64,000 bases of DNA from Caprimulgus europaeus (GCA_907165065.1 OU015539.1:13112816-13176815), one strand, 5' to 3'; numbered from the stretch's first letter, positions 12,901-27,716 are shown. The notes: generated from the sequence alone by a model not told the origin. Numbers and translations are program-made.

Positions 12901-13767
12901 TTATTACAGAATTGAGGCTCAAAAAAATACCTAAACTAGGACTCCAAAGTTTTGCAGGGAGATGTGAGCTCACTCTGCCCACACTCGGAGATGACTGGCC
13001 ACAAACCCACTCTAATCCAGTTTAGCTCTGGTTAGCACTTACGTAAACTACATGACTTCCAGTTTAGAGCAACCTCACATCTGCCTACAAAAAGCATGTT
13101 GACACACACATACAATAGATGGTGTTTCTGTAAACTACCTCTTAAAAAAAGGAATCCCATAAGCATCACCACTCCACAGTTGTTCCCTGTCTCTCCCAAA
13201 AGGGTATCACTCAGCAGGGGCATGTGAGCTGGCAGCATTCTCTTGTATAACTGACTCTAAGACCTCCTCATGATCTCTTCTGTAAAGGCACATGCATTTG
13301 GACAATTGCACTATGTCTGCAAGAGGCAGCTCGTGAAGGTTTCTCTGCTGTGTGCCTGCGTATCTATAAAGCATCCAATCACTGCAGGACCTGAGCACAG
13401 AGTACAAAATTAAGGTCTGCTGGCTGCATCACTTTATAGCATAGCATCAGATTAAGACTAAAAAAGGATCTTGATGAAAAAAGTACTTGCACATGTCCAA
13501 CAACTAATTTAAAAGTATTATTATACCTGCCACTAAAATTACATTTGAAAACACCAAAAACGTCTAATTCACGGTGCAGATGAAAGAAATACCTAAATAT
13601 GTATTTATTCTTCTGTACAAAGGGAAGGGGGGTAGCATTCCAGATCTGATAAGCTCTATACTCATACTTTGAAGCAGATAAGAACCACAAGGCGTACGCC
13701 ACGCTGCTTGGAAGGCTGAAGGGAGAGGAGGAACTCCAGTTATAACTCATGGGTTAGAGATAGCAAA
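9909..13767. other. non-coding DNA
   Basis: No gene is visible. There are T/G-rich and A/C-rich low-complexity patches at 11262-11293 (GTTTG units) and 12484-12521 (AAACCCCAACCAACC). Starting at 12051 the phrase GGCCTGAATC with a following TTTCACACC recalls sauropsid MITE ends but is too diverged to call. Three overlapping minus-strand frames at 13032-13750 have no coding character. Two weak MIR-like hints (near 10910 and 12905) were not strong enough to annotate. Confidence 0.5.
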
Positions 13768-13875
13768 AGCCTCCTCAGTGGCCTGGGGTAGGCTGGAAAG
13801 CGCTGCCGGCTCCCTGCTCCCACATCAAGGGACTCGGATTTCCCAGCAGTTCCTGCACCAGCCCACTGCCACTCA
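13768..13875. other. locally GC-rich patch, function unknown
   Basis: About 110 bp of raised GC (GCGCTGCCGGCTCCCTGC and neighbours) stand out from AT-rich surroundings. The patch contains CCGGC and few CpGs. No repeat family or coding frame is recognised. It is a candidate regulatory or decayed element only. Confidence 0.25.
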
Positions 13876-16800
13876 CATGATGTAGCTATGACACAAAAAC
13901 CACTGCTGCACTTCTTGTGAGCTATGTGCTGCTTTAATAGCCACAGGCTGGGTTATTCCTAATCAATATGATTGAATTAAGAAAACAGAGAAAGCTTTCA
14001 AAACGGGTATGTTTCTGTAGTGTTTGCATGTACAGATCGATGCATCAAAGGCACTGCAAGGTAAACTAAGCCCAGAACAAAAAGTTAGAGCATTACGAGC
14101 CCCAAGAAGTATGACTGGTGTTCCAAGGAGCAGAAACCCTTTCCATAGCTGGTACTGTTGGAAGGATACATCAAATACAGAGAGTTCTACAGCAAATACA
14201 AACTGCACTTGGAAAGTTACTTTCTACACCTAGAGAAGCAGTGATGTGCAGAGGACGTGGCTTGGAAATGGCACCCAGGGTCACTCTTCAGACTCACATT
14301 TATGACACAACCATTGAAACCAACCACACAGACAAAGATCAGCTCTGGCACTGACCTGCGTTATCATATTTGGCAATTTTTTTCCTCTTCTCTCTCTGTG
14401 CCTCAGCTGTACCTTCTCTGTCTGGAGTGTTAGCTTTTTAATCTCTTCCTATGTGTGTACAGGCACATGGAACCGTAACAGGGTCTCAGGGTGCTACTGT
14501 AAAACAATCTCCTGAGCGTTTTCTGGGTACAACTTTAACACAAAATAACAACACTGGTTTTGTTTATTATATAATGTTATCCTTATGTAATAATTGCATT
14601 GTACAAGAAGACCAACACACATACCAGGGTATTCTTTCTTGACAAATTGTATTTAAATTATATTAGCAGTTTTCAGCTTCCTTTAACTTTTGAATACGTA
14701 ACACGTGTCAGGTTCCCTGCTCTTTCATATTCAGGCCCATGTTTAAAGTAGTTTTACTGAAGAATTAGCTTACTTTGTATAAAAGAGGGTACGTTCTTTC
14801 AGCTCAGTCATATGACCGAAAAGGACAGTATAAAAAGTATAATATGTTATTCAAACTCTAATTTAGCATGCAACTGAGTCTCTTTAATGAGCTTCATGAG
14901 CTCTGGATTGGACTATATTGAAATTCAATTACACAACAGAATGGAATCACATTGATTTGTGATTCAAATCAACTGTCTATATTTACAGGTACATATTAAT
15001 TTTATCCCAAATTTTTAAATATATTATCTATATATATTTATATTTTATCTAGAATTGCTGACCTCCTCTGAGTAAATAAATGGGGGTTTTGGAAAGAAAA
15101 ATAAAAACATATTCCATGACACATGAAGCACAAAGAACTACACAGAGCTGTGGACAGTTAAATAACATGGGAGGCTTTGAGTCATTGTACATCACTGCTC
15201 AAAGTCTGGAGCTGGCACATGGAACATGAAAAGGGTTGAGGACATGTCTTCATCAGGTTCTTTCACTGGACTTTGACTTGAACACCTACTAAATTGTATT
15301 TGTGCTACATTTACCAAATGCAAACTCCTTGGCACCTTTTTTGACAGAGTAATACCTACATACGCACAAGCAAGGCTTGGAATAGAAAATAGAAACCTCT
15401 TAAAAAGGAAACTAAAGCCCTCAAGCAAAAAGATATATATGGGAGAGGAGGGGGAAGAGTAAATTGTGAAAGCCCAGTTTTACCATTATTTCCAAGACCT
15501 ACAAATGGTAAAATAGCTAAAATGTCTATCTGACATTTCTCAACAATAATATTTGTGCATAGGAACACATTACCATATTTAAAATTCCAGCATAAATATA
15601 CCATATAGCACTTGGATTTTAAAATTAATTCCCTGAAAATTGGAGATTCAACCTGTCACAACTGGTGCACTTACACAACAAAAAAAAATAGATTGGTGGT
15701 TTGAATTTTTTTTTTAAAAAAGGAAGAAAAAGAATATGCAAGAATGTACCCTTACCTTCCAAGTTTAACGTAAGCAGGTTGTGAGACAAATGGCCAGGAG
15801 CTAAGTCAGCTGCACACAAACTCACAGTTTTTTCTGACAAATATATTTTGTAATATTACAATAAGTGTGCTGTTTGCTCCCATTGAAACTAGTGTTAATC
15901 CAGACAAAATATTGGGGTTCTATATTGGAGAGTACCATGTTACTGAAGCTGAGATTTTTCAAAGCTAGTTAAGTAGGACATAAAAATCAATTAGAAGGCA
16001 TTAAGAATGTCTGCCTTCAGGTCTACTTGCCTGGATTCCCTGAGGGTCAAAACCTCCTTACTAATGTTGGGGTTTATTCTTCTGAAACCCTGAAACATAA
16101 TAATTATAGCTTAAGTCATCTTCTTCTTAAAAAAACAAAGACAAAAAAACCCCTCATATACTAACTTCCCTTCTCACCTCTGATTTTTGAAAAGCATTTC
16201 TCCTGACACTATAACCAGAGGAAAGGAGGTCCAGGTGCTCTCATTTTAATTTCACTTTAAAAAAAGCATAAGTGAATAAAACTTCTTTCTTCAAGGCTCC
16301 GTTCAGTCTCCCATCTTCCATATGTATCCTCTGTCAGGAATCGATTCCCCATGTATGTGGCACAGAGTGCAAGGATACAGCTTTGTATTCTGCCCAAAGG
16401 ACCATTTTATTTGTGATTATTTACAATAATCAATCCTGAAGGCAATTAACTCTGACCTGCTGGACAAACAAATCACATGAAAAATAAATTAACCACGTTA
16501 CCTTGCCAAGCCCTCAAAATAAAAACCTCTCAGCCTCCTTTCAGTCTCTCCTAAAGCATGACTACTTCATAAGTCATAAAGAAAGCAAAAAAATGATGTT
16601 TAATTAAGGAAAGAGTACACCTTGAATCAGAAATTTGCCTCCAGTGGTAAAGCTATCAGTTTGATAAGAATTCAAGCTCTGGAGACACAACCAGGTGAAG
16701 CCCTAGTTTCTTCTGATTTTCACCTATGACATCTCTGTCAAAATCTTCTTTGTGATTTTGAACAATACTTATTCTTGTTGCCTATCATCTAAAGATTTTG

Positions 16801-17781
16801 ATTTCCTATTTTTTCTGCAATATGCACCTCTGCAACATATTTTGAAACCAGAACTGAAAAGTGTTCACCACAGATAGAAATCCTTGCAGGAAACACTGCC
16901 CATCAAATAAATCATACGACAACCCCTAACTCCAATTTATGTTAAGTCCAGTCATGCGTACTAGCAGTCAAGCAGGTTAAAGTGCTAAAGCACTGCTTTT
17001 TATCAGTCCATAAAGATCAGTCTTATGTTCATAGCCTGGCTTTTGTACGGTGTATAGAGATCACACACTAGTAAACTGTTGATCTTGGAGTCAGAGGTGC
17101 CCTGCACTTTAAGACAGACTGACCCAAGCTACAAATTTAAAGGCAAGTTTGGGGGAAGGGTTCTGTTTTTCACGTGATGCAAATGATTCCTAGCCTCCTT
17201 AGGTAGTCATACAAAACCGTATCTCCAGGCATTTGCTAGCATTGCTCAACATCTACAAGCCTCAGGCTACCTGCACCTGCCCTCAGCATGATACTGACAG
17301 GCAACATTGAAAAGCCTATGGCTAGAGGGGTGGCTACTCTGTGCTTTGCATATGATATTTCAAAAATGTAAGTGGAATATTGATCCTTAAAAACATTTTT
17401 TTAAAAAATCACACACTCAAAAAGTTGGCATTAATCTGGATAGCAAACTTAAAAGTTTTAAGATATTAACTTATCAGCCTGACATATCTCATTGCAAGAT
17501 CTTATCACTGGTTAACTAAACAAAAGAAAATTAATGAGGAAAGAAAAATATACAGGGAAAAAACTTATTTTTCTTTAAAAAGAAAGTTCTTTAGGAAGTG
17601 CTTCAAATACGTTCCTGTCTTGTGCTAAATGAAGCAGCTATTGCTGTGGAATTTTAGGGTGGTGTTTTCTCCATTTTCTTTTAGCAAACACCAGAGTGAA
17701 CATTACAGCAACATCCATCAGAAATCATTAGAGCACAAGTTATAACTACTCCCTGGCAACTATGAAGTATGTAGCTTGCGC
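13876..17781. other. non-coding AT-rich DNA
   Basis: I see no gene. An A/C-rich patch lies at 16129-16153. Short frames around 13963-14354 overlap on both strands and are treated as chance. The region is otherwise featureless by eye. Confidence 0.55.
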
Positions 17782-17801
17782 TTTTTTTTTTTTTTTTTTT
17801 T
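17782..17801. repeat. poly-T (20)
   Basis: An uninterrupted run of 20 T. On the minus strand it could be the poly-A tail of an old retroposed sequence, but no body with SINE or LINE features is recognisable upstream of it in that orientation. Confidence 0.95.
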
Positions 17802-20800
17802 AATTTCTGATTCTTCTGTTTTATTTCAACTAGACATACTTTGCTTCTTTGAGCTAGAAATTTCACTTTTTCCAGGTGCCTCTGCCCTCTTTTTCTGGCA
17901 TATGCACCCTTTGGAATGCAGTGCGAAGATAGTTACTTATGTATAAGTAAACTTATAATAAAACTTTCAAGGAAATCAAGGGAAAAAAAAAAAAAGGTTT
18001 AAAATCTTTGCCAATGCCACTCTAAAGAACCAGAATCACATTAATAGATCATCTTTTCACTTGACAAAGGTTTTAATCCTTATTCTTCTCTTTCTCCATT
18101 TAAGAAACTGTAAAATGTTAGTTATAGCTCCAGTGATCACATTTATAATTCCAGCTCTTTTATTGCAAATTACTCCTTGCTTCCCAACAACTTAATCCTT
18201 CACTTTCTTTCCAACTAAGCGCATTAGGGTGGTACTGCAGGTCGCAGCTACGTTCAAGATCCCATTGTTCTCAGTGCTGCGTAAATTGCCATAAAGGGTC
18301 TGAGAAGTGTACAGTTGTAAGAGGATGTGCACTTTGAAAGTGTCAACAGACACATTCCCACAAAGAAACACATCAAACCCTGATCTCACAGGAAAGCATG
18401 GCTGCTTTTTGAATTCAGGGTTAAAACCCTGCTGCACTTGATTGCTGCAGAACCACCATAATTTTAATGGATCTAGGATTTTGCTTTTTATTGTCACCCC
18501 AATAATGTAATGAATGCCTTAGAAATTTTCAGAACTTGGATAAATTATCAATACCTGATAATTCACCAAAGTCAAACACTACTATTATTAATCATTACAA
18601 GAATATACTGTGCACCTATATAACATTTCCAGATTAAATATTAAATAAATCTTACAATAAAATAAATATATAAGAACACTAAAGTTGGATTATATTTTTC
18701 TCTGTAGAGAGTTTGTGGAACTTTCAAACCATAATTTGAGGATCTAGGAGGGAGATCAAGCAACACACATTTCTAACACTGACACCCTGTACTGGGGTCA
18801 TTTGTGCAATTAAGCAACACCTTAATAGCAAGTCACCTCCTTGAAAATCAGGGAATAAGTTTCTACCCTAAGATCAGAGACAGCAGAATTCCAGTCTAAG
18901 CCATACAGAGTTTTGCAGAAAAGTCAGTAAAAACACTATTAGAGCATTTTAAAGGTTATAGGTATAAAAAATATATTACTCTTGGAAATCAGATGAATCC
19001 TCCTTGTAAGCATGCTAACTCTGATTTTAAGATGAACTAATCACATGTTGCTTAAGAGCATGTACAAAAATTAAGAGATAATTATATTAAAAAATTTACA
19101 AAGTGGCTCAGTGCCAACAAGAGAATCTCCCATCAATCATATACGATACTCTTCTTGAAACCTCTCCCTACCTGGCGAAGCAGCTGTGCTCTACAGCAAG
19201 TCCCAACAATCTTTCAAACCTGGCTCCTACAGACACAATAAGAGGATCTAAAAGCATAACCAGTTAGGCCCCTCTGCTTTTGTTCACTGTTATTTGGCAA
19301 CATAAACAGCAGATTCTCACATTTTATAGAACTCAACACTCCCAGCATTTCACAGTTGCACCAGTCCAATCCTACAGAAGCCAAAGATCTTGCATGATGT
19401 GATGGCTGTACTTGGCCTCATTATGTCAACTATGCCTCAACCAAGATGGATTTCAACAAGCTGACCCTATAAACACACTGCAGTCAGTAGTGAAACTTTC
19501 AATTATTTCAGTGACAATAACAACTAGAGTTTCAGACAAGAGTAACACTATTCTTGTGTAAAAACCAGAAGCAAATACTAACATCACCAGGTTCTCTAAT
19601 ATCACTAGAATTTAGCAAACATATCGTACAAATGCAAAAACCAAATTCATTCAAATACATACAGAGTCCTCTGTGATTACAGCACACAAATTACTGCTGT
19701 GCTGTTAGTAGGGCTGGCTGGAAGGTATTAAAATTAAAAGTCAAATTTTAACATTGCAGAAGCAAATCAATCAACACTTCAAACTTGTATGGACTTACTT
19801 TATGAAATCCAGGAACATTCCGGGAGATATAAAAAGTGCTGTGTGACCTGCTAATGAATTGTTTAGTTTCTCTACTCTCTAAATGTGGCCTGTCAAAATT
19901 CCTCCAATGGGAAAATCTAAAAGAACAGACCACTCTTGAGCCACCTCAGACTAGATGTGGAAAATAATTATCATCGTTACACACCTGAACCCAAAATGAG
20001 GATATGTTCACACAGCAGGAGAATTATACATTTAACAGCATACTGTGAAAACTGAGCACGCTGCGAAAATATCAAGCTACTCAAACAAAACCAGTATTGT
20101 TCATAATATAGTTTTTCCGCTTTGGAAACATAATTTGGCACCCTTTCTATTAGGCCCAAGTATTCTGAGTTTCAGATACTCCTAGAGAGCAGCTAAGTGG
20201 GTTTTATTCAGTCACATGCAAAGAAATATATGGTTCTTTCTTTTTTGTGTCTGAAAATAACTTGTCCACTCTGATTAAATGTACACTGCTAGAGAGGTTG
20301 GTAATTAAGCCTTTGGAGTTTGCCATCCATTAAAACTTGATGATCCCACCCAAAGCACTTCATCATCAGAACCATCTGGTGTCCTTTCTGCACAATTACC
20401 AAAATACAGAACATATTCTGACTTGGCACTTGTATTTGGTAGACACTTTAGTCATTTTATAAGCAACAAGACAGCATCTTGCCAAAGCACGGCCTCAAAA
20501 GGAAATTTCGACACACCAGAATCTGACTTCTGTCCTAGGAAAGCCTACCAGAATAGAAAGAAGGAACGTCTTCACCTTCAGCTAATGTGCTCACCTTCAC
20601 GTACAAGGTACCTCTTACCAGTTTCCTTATTCTTTGTTCCCTCTATATCTTGATGATTCAGAGCATTATCTGATAAGGAGTAGAATGAATTGCCTCTAGT
20701 TTGAGACTCAGTTTCTTTTAAGATGTCTGACTTTGAAATCAAACTAATGATCCACCAGAAATTAAACTATTAGAAGTAAAAGGAACCAAAGCCATTTCAC

Positions 20801-21675
20801 AATAATACTTTGAAGAACAATATCAAGAATATTTTGCATCAGACTCAGCCACCACGTTTTTTTCAGTGCCTGCACATACAGTAATAATGTGAGCACAGCT
20901 CTAAATGCAGGGAAGTCTGAAAAACAAAGACAGAAGACAGGAATCTAGACTACTCCTCAATGATACCAGGCTTCTTTTTGGCTCTTGGTTCAAGATCTAC
21001 ATAAAAGAAACTATGATGAGAACACCAAACACACTTCCAAGAGCATTAGTAAGTCTCTCTTGCAGATTGTTTTTAATTCACTTATTTTACTAATTTCTGC
21101 CAGTAAAATTTGTGGCAAAAGGTGAAAAATTCTATGCAGTAATGATGTTATTAGCTTTCTCAGGACAGTATTGATAGCTGAACAGAGAACTGAACAAAAT
21201 TTTACCAAAAAATTAGTATGAAAGTTATGTAAGAGATTTGGATGGAAATTAAACAAGCTATTATTATAAGTAACTTTGCAAAGTTAGTACCTCAACAAAA
21301 CAACACTCTAAAGAAACAAGTCTAATGAAATGATAACAGTAAGATGCAAAGAAGAGATGGATAAAATATGTAATCACACAAAAACATATCTGCACAATAG
21401 TAAAAGGTAGTGGAACTAATGAAAGAGAGAAATTAGAAACAGGCAGTCTGGTGAAGAGATCTATGAGTCCATCTGGCAATCTGAGGAATCACAAACATGT
21501 TCATCCTTATTAGACAAGCCCTCAGACAGACAAAACGTAATATATGAGCAAGTAAATAAACATATGACAACACAGAGCATCAGTCTCATTGGGTGACACA
21601 TCAAAGAGTATACAAACTGCACATTACCTCATTTTTATACAGGATCTCAGAGCAGATTTCCTGCCATCAGAGATT
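17802..21675. other. non-coding AT-rich DNA
   Basis: No gene is visible. A 13-A run lies at 17983-17995. The 101-codon minus-strand frame at 18192-18497 shows no domain, no flanking splice signals of quality and AT-biased codons; it is treated as chance. Confidence 0.55.
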
Positions 21676-21696
21676 AAAAAAAAAAAAAAAAAAAAA
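21676..21696. repeat. poly-A (21)
   Basis: An uninterrupted run of 21 A. No recognisable retroelement body precedes it. Confidence 0.95.
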
Positions 21697-24600
21697 GTAT
21701 TTTCTATTTCCCATAGGTTTTATTTCCCTTTAATTTTACCACAGCAAACAATATTGCTGCAAGTAGCAAATCGTTATCAAGTTATATTCTCTTGTTTTTT
21801 GACAATCCACTTACTTTCTTAAGTCTCTACCAACAACTGAAAAGAATGAAAGTTTTTACTTTCAGGAAGGAAAATCAGATTACTGCCATCTTACAAAAGC
21901 ATTATGGGGTGTCTCTGTTATTTCAACTACTGTCATCACACTGACATGTAACAACCACAATGTGAAGATAATACACCAACCCCAAAAGGAACAATCAAAT
22001 AAAAATGCATAAAAATTAAAGAGATAAATCACTCAACTTACACCTTAGGATCTTGAGCAACTGCTATAACATCAGAAAAACTTTCACAGGGAAAGATGTT
22101 GGTGCTTTCAAGACAGTGGAATTAATATTTTTATTTAAATTTCACAGCATCTGGAAAAAGCAGATTCATGTTACTTCAGTTTTATTACATGTTAATGTTA
22201 TAGAAACAGTACAGTCTCATTTGCTATGAGACAAAGTAATTAGGTCTAATATCTACATTACAAAAGAGGCAACCTAACATCTCCATCTCACAAAAAAAAA
22301 AAAAAAATCTATATATGATAGGTCCTTGCTTTACCATTTCTTATAAAACTAGCAGTTTACCATTTATAAAAGTGACACATTTGGCATATTTTTCATGCAA
22401 AAATCTGTACAAGTAATGACATGAGACAGTAGTAGACCTAAATTCCTCAAGCACATTAAGACTGAGTTGCTAGCTCTGAAAAATGGGCAGTTTTTGCAAA
22501 GCATATGAGCAAGCCATGAGCCCAGAGCAGGATTGTTCCTACAACTGTACTGTAATGAAAGTGGGGAGAAGTTGGTGGATATAAACAGAGCAAGATACAT
22601 TGTCTGGCCCTATTCTTACCTACCCAAATGGGAACAGGACCCAGCAGAGATTTCCCAGGTCCTCCTCATGTGGAAATACATGCATTTCTATATGCTTGTG
22701 GCCTTCACGACTGAATCAGAAACCAGGATCAGCCCAGAAGTAACTGCAGTCTGCTTTTCACAGAAACGTAATTCTCTTGTTATGTTTTGCTGTAGTTACA
22801 TATCTTGTAATGTTATTCTTGTCACAACCTAAAAATCTGCATCAATTTTTGCTTCAGGATGAATTCTGCCTTCAGCTGCAAAGTAGGAGCTCCCACAGAA
22901 GCCACAGTGGTAGCACACCGGCATACCAGGAAAAACAGAACTCACACTTCAACTTAACCATACCCTATGTATTAACATACTTTTATAGTAGTATAATACA
23001 CACAGTTTATGTTGCAATTTAAGAATTAAAAACTAATCATATGTAAAATTAGACCATTCAAGAAATAACTGCCAAATAAGTTGGAATTAGAGCTGTATAT
23101 GAACCATTCGATGCTTGCACTTGCATCAGTGAACTGGAAAAGCTCAGTAAGCCAGCAAGGCTTAGGTACAAAAGCTGACACTCCAGAAGGATCCACAATC
23201 CCCTCTCCTTTAAACAATTAAAACAATCCTGCTGTTTAATGGCAGGGAACAGGGAAGGGGCAAAGAGGAAAAAGGAAGGAAAGAATAAGGGAATAAATCC
23301 TTAACAGTGTAAGCCCAGAAGGATAATTTTTTTTCAGGATCTGGTCAAAAATTATTCCATTCTGTTTAATTCTGAATGCATCTGAAGTTCTTCCTTGTAT
23401 AATAATTAATTACAATACAAAAATACATGAGATAAGATAATGCCTTTTCTAAATCTCAAATAAAAAAAAAATGCTGAAGTCTTCCAATAACAAAATATAT
23501 TTATCCTATTCTGTGTTTCTCAACTTCCCATATACTTCAGAAGCACTTCCATCACTGTCTGGCTGTAAAATGTCTGCATTCAACTAAATAGGCTATTTTG
23601 TACTAAACTCAATGTAGATATTTTCCTGGAATTTAGAACTGCAACTCAGTCACATGGTAAATTAATCTAGAATATCATCAATTGATCCATATATGATCAG
23701 ATTACAGCCAGCCATATTAGTCTTAGCAAATTACTGTGTTTCTCATGCCCTGGCATCAGCAGTCTTTATTTTTCTAGCTACTTGGTTATCAGAATTAAAT
23801 TTTCATCAGTTCTTTTGATGAACAGAGGATATAAGAGCTGAGCTATATCATCTATGACAGACCAACTGTTTTGGGGGGTATTATTTTAGTTAACAGACTA
23901 TATAACTTTAAATTATAAAATGTTTTCACAAACATGCACACACATATTTACATTCACAATTAGCCAGACACACAAAATACTTACTCCTGAATTGGAAGGT
24001 ATTCAAGAAAAATTAGAACATGACTCTCTACCTTTCTTCAACTTTTAAAATCCTAAGGGACTGTATAAGCACAGGTTTTCTCCTCCTCCCTTTTAATTCA
24101 CATTCATACCAATATATTTTGTACCTTGTATATATATATAATGTGATACCAGACAACTGCATTTAAAACTGCGCTTTGACTTTTGGATACTGTTTTTAAT
24201 ACAGAACAAATACGACAGGATGAACAGAACTCTGTTCCTGTGAAAAGGCTGAAGACAATGCAGAGAAGCGGGGGCACAGAGTCCCAAATATGCAAAAGAA
24301 AAAGCTAGCCAAGCTTTTCAAGGAAAAGAAAGCTGAAATAAGAATGCACACAACTGTACCAAATCGCAGCAGGTATTTAAAAGTACATAAAGTAAATCTG
24401 CTCTTAAAAGTATCCACTCATTTTGTAGGACTGTCTTGAGATGACCTTGATTTTCCTAATGATGTTGCTAAAAACTGGTTCTACAGAGTCCCAAGTTTAA
24501 CCCTAAAAACAAAAGCACGTGTAACTAAGTTTGCATTGAAAATGTTGACATGTCGTACCTTATGAGCTGCTGGAAATATACTGAAAAAATCCTTAAACTT

Positions 24601-24989
24601 ACAAGCTAGGTAACAGGTATAAGGAACAATGAACCAATGGCAAATTAATTCAACTATGTAATTTTAAAATAGCTTTAAAGAGATAAAAATATAAACTATT
24701 ATAAAGAGAGGAAAAAATATAACTGACACTAAAGAAAACAGCTGGTTTACGTCAGAGGTCTAAGAAACAGCAACAATAGCATATCTGTCCTGTTTCAGGC
24801 CCTTAGCAAAGTTTTTCAGCCTCTAAAAAAAATTAATAGAAATTCACAAATTCAGGCAGACATAAAATACATTAAATATATCTTTTCACAGATCCAGATA
24901 TATAGAATATGATATCTAAATACCTGTTTAATTACAGGGGAGAGAGCATAGGGTATTTAAGAAATAAGACAAACCAAAATCATCTTACT
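21697..24989. other. non-coding AT-rich DNA
   Basis: No gene is visible. A 16-A run at 22292-22307 and a short (TA)n at 24129-24141 are the only clear structures. Overlapping short frames at 22364-23022 and 24093-24417 lie on both strands and carry no domain signature. Confidence 0.55.
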
Positions 24990-25330
24990 GGAAATCTGGA
25001 TAGGCAGATGCTGCTGCACAAATGGATTAGATAGATGTTGGTGCATGTTACGCAGTTTGAGAAGGCCTGGAGGAGTAATGGAGTTGGTAGGGCCACAGAC
25101 CTGATTAGAGGCCGTCACTGAGGACCTTCAGCTTTGGCAGCCAGCAAAGCCGTACAACTTCCGTATGGGCTGCAAGGGACAGTTGTGACCTACCACAGTA
25201 CTGCTCTTGCCATGAATGCCATGGGAATTCATCTGCACAGTTCCTGGCAAGCCTACTCTTTATTTGCAAAGCAAATCTGTACCAGCATTGCTGCTGGTAA
25301 GTGAGAATGTGTGCAGGTGAAGAATTTGAC
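24990..25330. other. locally GC-richer patch with palindrome and splice-donor match
   Basis: Base composition rises relative to both flanks (for example GGCAGCCAGCAAAGCC near 25137). A palindrome, ATTTGC-AAA-GCAAAT, lies at 25262-25276. A consensus donor, CTG|GTAAGTGAG, follows with the last exon base at 25296 on the plus strand. No acceptor with a good pyrimidine tract and no coding frame support a real exon. It may be a conserved regulatory element or an unrecognised old repeat. Confidence 0.25.
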
Positions 25331-27716
25331 TCTCCATCCTTAAATGCATTTGATTAGACTTGCGCAAGCGACGTACCTGAATTAACTACTCACCAAAACC
25401 AAGCAGCTTAAACAGCAAGTCAGCAGCCTCAGCTGTATGCAAAAGCAGGGGAGAAGCACCCACACATGCGGAAGATGCATCAGAACTCTAAGCTAATACT
25501 TTCACAACGCTTCCCTGGTTTTGTCTAGTCTTACCCATATCTGTACCACAGCTGTCTTTTAATGTCCTATTTGTGAAAGACATCTGAAATGCCCTCATTT
25601 AACACAGCACACCGTAAGTACTCAAATAACCAGGAAAAAAAAGTATTTTCACAGTAAAAGAATTGTAATATATGGCCAGGTGATGGCTCAAATCAAAACA
25701 CTGATCCTTCCTCTTTCAGTGCCAATAATATGAAATATTAAATTGCTGATAGCACTCGAGTACAGCAGCACTTTATTTTCAGATGTAAAGTATGTAAGAT
25801 TTCTCCACCATAAAAACTGCAAGTAGAACACTTGTGAATTATGAAGGTCCTTCCTTTTCAAACAAATTTAGAAAACATAATCATCCTTCACAGGTGAGAT
25901 ATTCTGTTTATTCTATGGAGAATCATTTCAGTCTAAATTAAACTCTCCAAATGGTTTTGATGATTGCTGCAATAAGGACACAACAGGGAAAAGATCTGGG
26001 AAGAGAATAACACGTTAGATGAATGGCTGATAGAAATATTTCTAGTCTATGAAAACCACTGGTTTTTGTTGGGTTTTTTTTCTTAACCAAGTATCAGTAT
26101 TATTTTCTCAAAGCATAAAAACTAATGCTGCTTACCTGTCTTAAGTGAAAATGCCAATCTGCATTCTCCTCTTTAATTTCTTCAATATGGACTGAGTACT
26201 TCAAAAATAAATAAAAGCTATAGGTCTTTTCAGCATTCGAAAACAACCACTAGTGGTACAAAGACATCTTCTAGATAGCAGACTGTGAGTGAACCGTTTA
26301 AAACTGAGGCCTTTTTGGGTGTCTTGACCTTGAATAACCAAACACAGGGCAGAGTGAAAATGGTTTGTCTGTTAAAAATTTAAGACATAAGTCCTGCCCC
26401 AGCTTGCTTTGAACCTAAGGAACTCAGAATCCAAATTAGCTTTTGATAATACAAGTAGTGACAAAAAGCAAAGGAAGAGGTTAAAAAGCACAATATGAAT
26501 ATCTGGCATTCTCTGTTTTTTTTCTGATCCTAATCTAAAACCTCACAGACAGAAAGAACATAACCAAATAGATGCCCATCAAAAACTTGTGGAAAGGATT
26601 GTTTCCTATGTTCCCCTCTTCCAAGCTGCCCCTAAATTCGTACTTAACAGTGCGTGTTTAACAGTGTGATTAAGAACACTACTGCCAGCAGTCATGAAAA
26701 ATTCTAATATAAAGTCACAGAACGACACCATTACTGAAAAACCAAGGGAAGATTTCCTACTATAGATTTTGTTTTTTTGTAGTACGACATGCCTGTCAGT
26801 TCATGACTTAAATTATCTCAACAGCAAATATTTTTTAAGATAAATCCCAAAAGAATAACCAGGAATACTGAAATCCAGGTGACTTAAAAACAGCAGTGTG
26901 AGGCACCCTGTAAGTTGTCATTTCAACCTATAACTTGCTCATCCCAGTGCTATCAGTCTCTTATTTCCAAGGACTTAACAGTGATCCTCTACATACTGCT
27001 CAAGGTAAACTGTAGTAAAACTCTGTTTGTCAAGTGTCTTCTGTAAGAATAATTTGTCTTTCTTAATGACATTTGCTTTCCATAGCAATGTTCCTCCTGG
27101 AAGTTTTCTTGGACATACCAAGCAGTCAACAGGCTTAAGAAGAGTGAGAAGACCAAGACAAGCTCATTTCATCTCCCTAGATGATGTTCCCACGGAGACT
27201 CTCTACAAAAAACAGGGCAATCTCAGGCTGCACCATCTGTATTATTTACCTCCTCTGTAAGGAACGAGTCTCACTGAAACCAAAGCGTTCCTGTTAGTAT
27301 AGTTGAAACGGGCACACCGACAAAGATCACATCCAGACACACAGGGTTTCTGTGTGGCAATGCTCAGTCTGCTGCTGGTCCCGAGAACTTTGCCAGGTTT
27401 ATGGAGAAGATTTGATGTTTACTGTATAGAGTGGTCCCTGTCCTCTTCATTACAAGGCATGATCCCACTGGCAGACTCAAAGCTGAAGAGCTGAACTGCA
27501 GCATGGGGTTAAGACGCTTAAGACAAGAGAAGGAACTGAGGAAAAGGACCTGAGATGTTGCTCTAGCTAGTGGGTCAGTTTGTAGTATGGAGCTTTTGGA
27601 AGACAAGGGGTCCAACCTATATAAAGGTCATAGGTCTAAAGTTACCATTGTACATAATTAGGCAATAAGCAGCTTATTACGTGCCTGATTAAGTACCTCA
27701 TAATTAAGAGTTTGTT
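25331..27716. other. non-coding DNA
   Basis: There is no supportable gene. A T/G tract at 26061-26082 (GGTTTTTGTTGGG followed by T8) resembles others in the window. Around 26390-26440 the phrase GTCCTGCCCCAGCTT, followed by an AACTCAGAATCCAAATTAG-like stretch, recalls an L2-type tail but is too degraded to annotate. Confidence 0.5.

Noticed and set aside
13032-13750. Three overlapping minus-strand frames that could suggest a frameshifted gene
   Set aside because: Joining them gives no recognisable protein, and they use different frames without shared homology.
17782-17801. Poly-T as the tail of a retroposed gene on the minus strand
   Set aside because: The sequence to the right, which would be the retroposed body, shows no exon-like open frame or known SINE or LINE.
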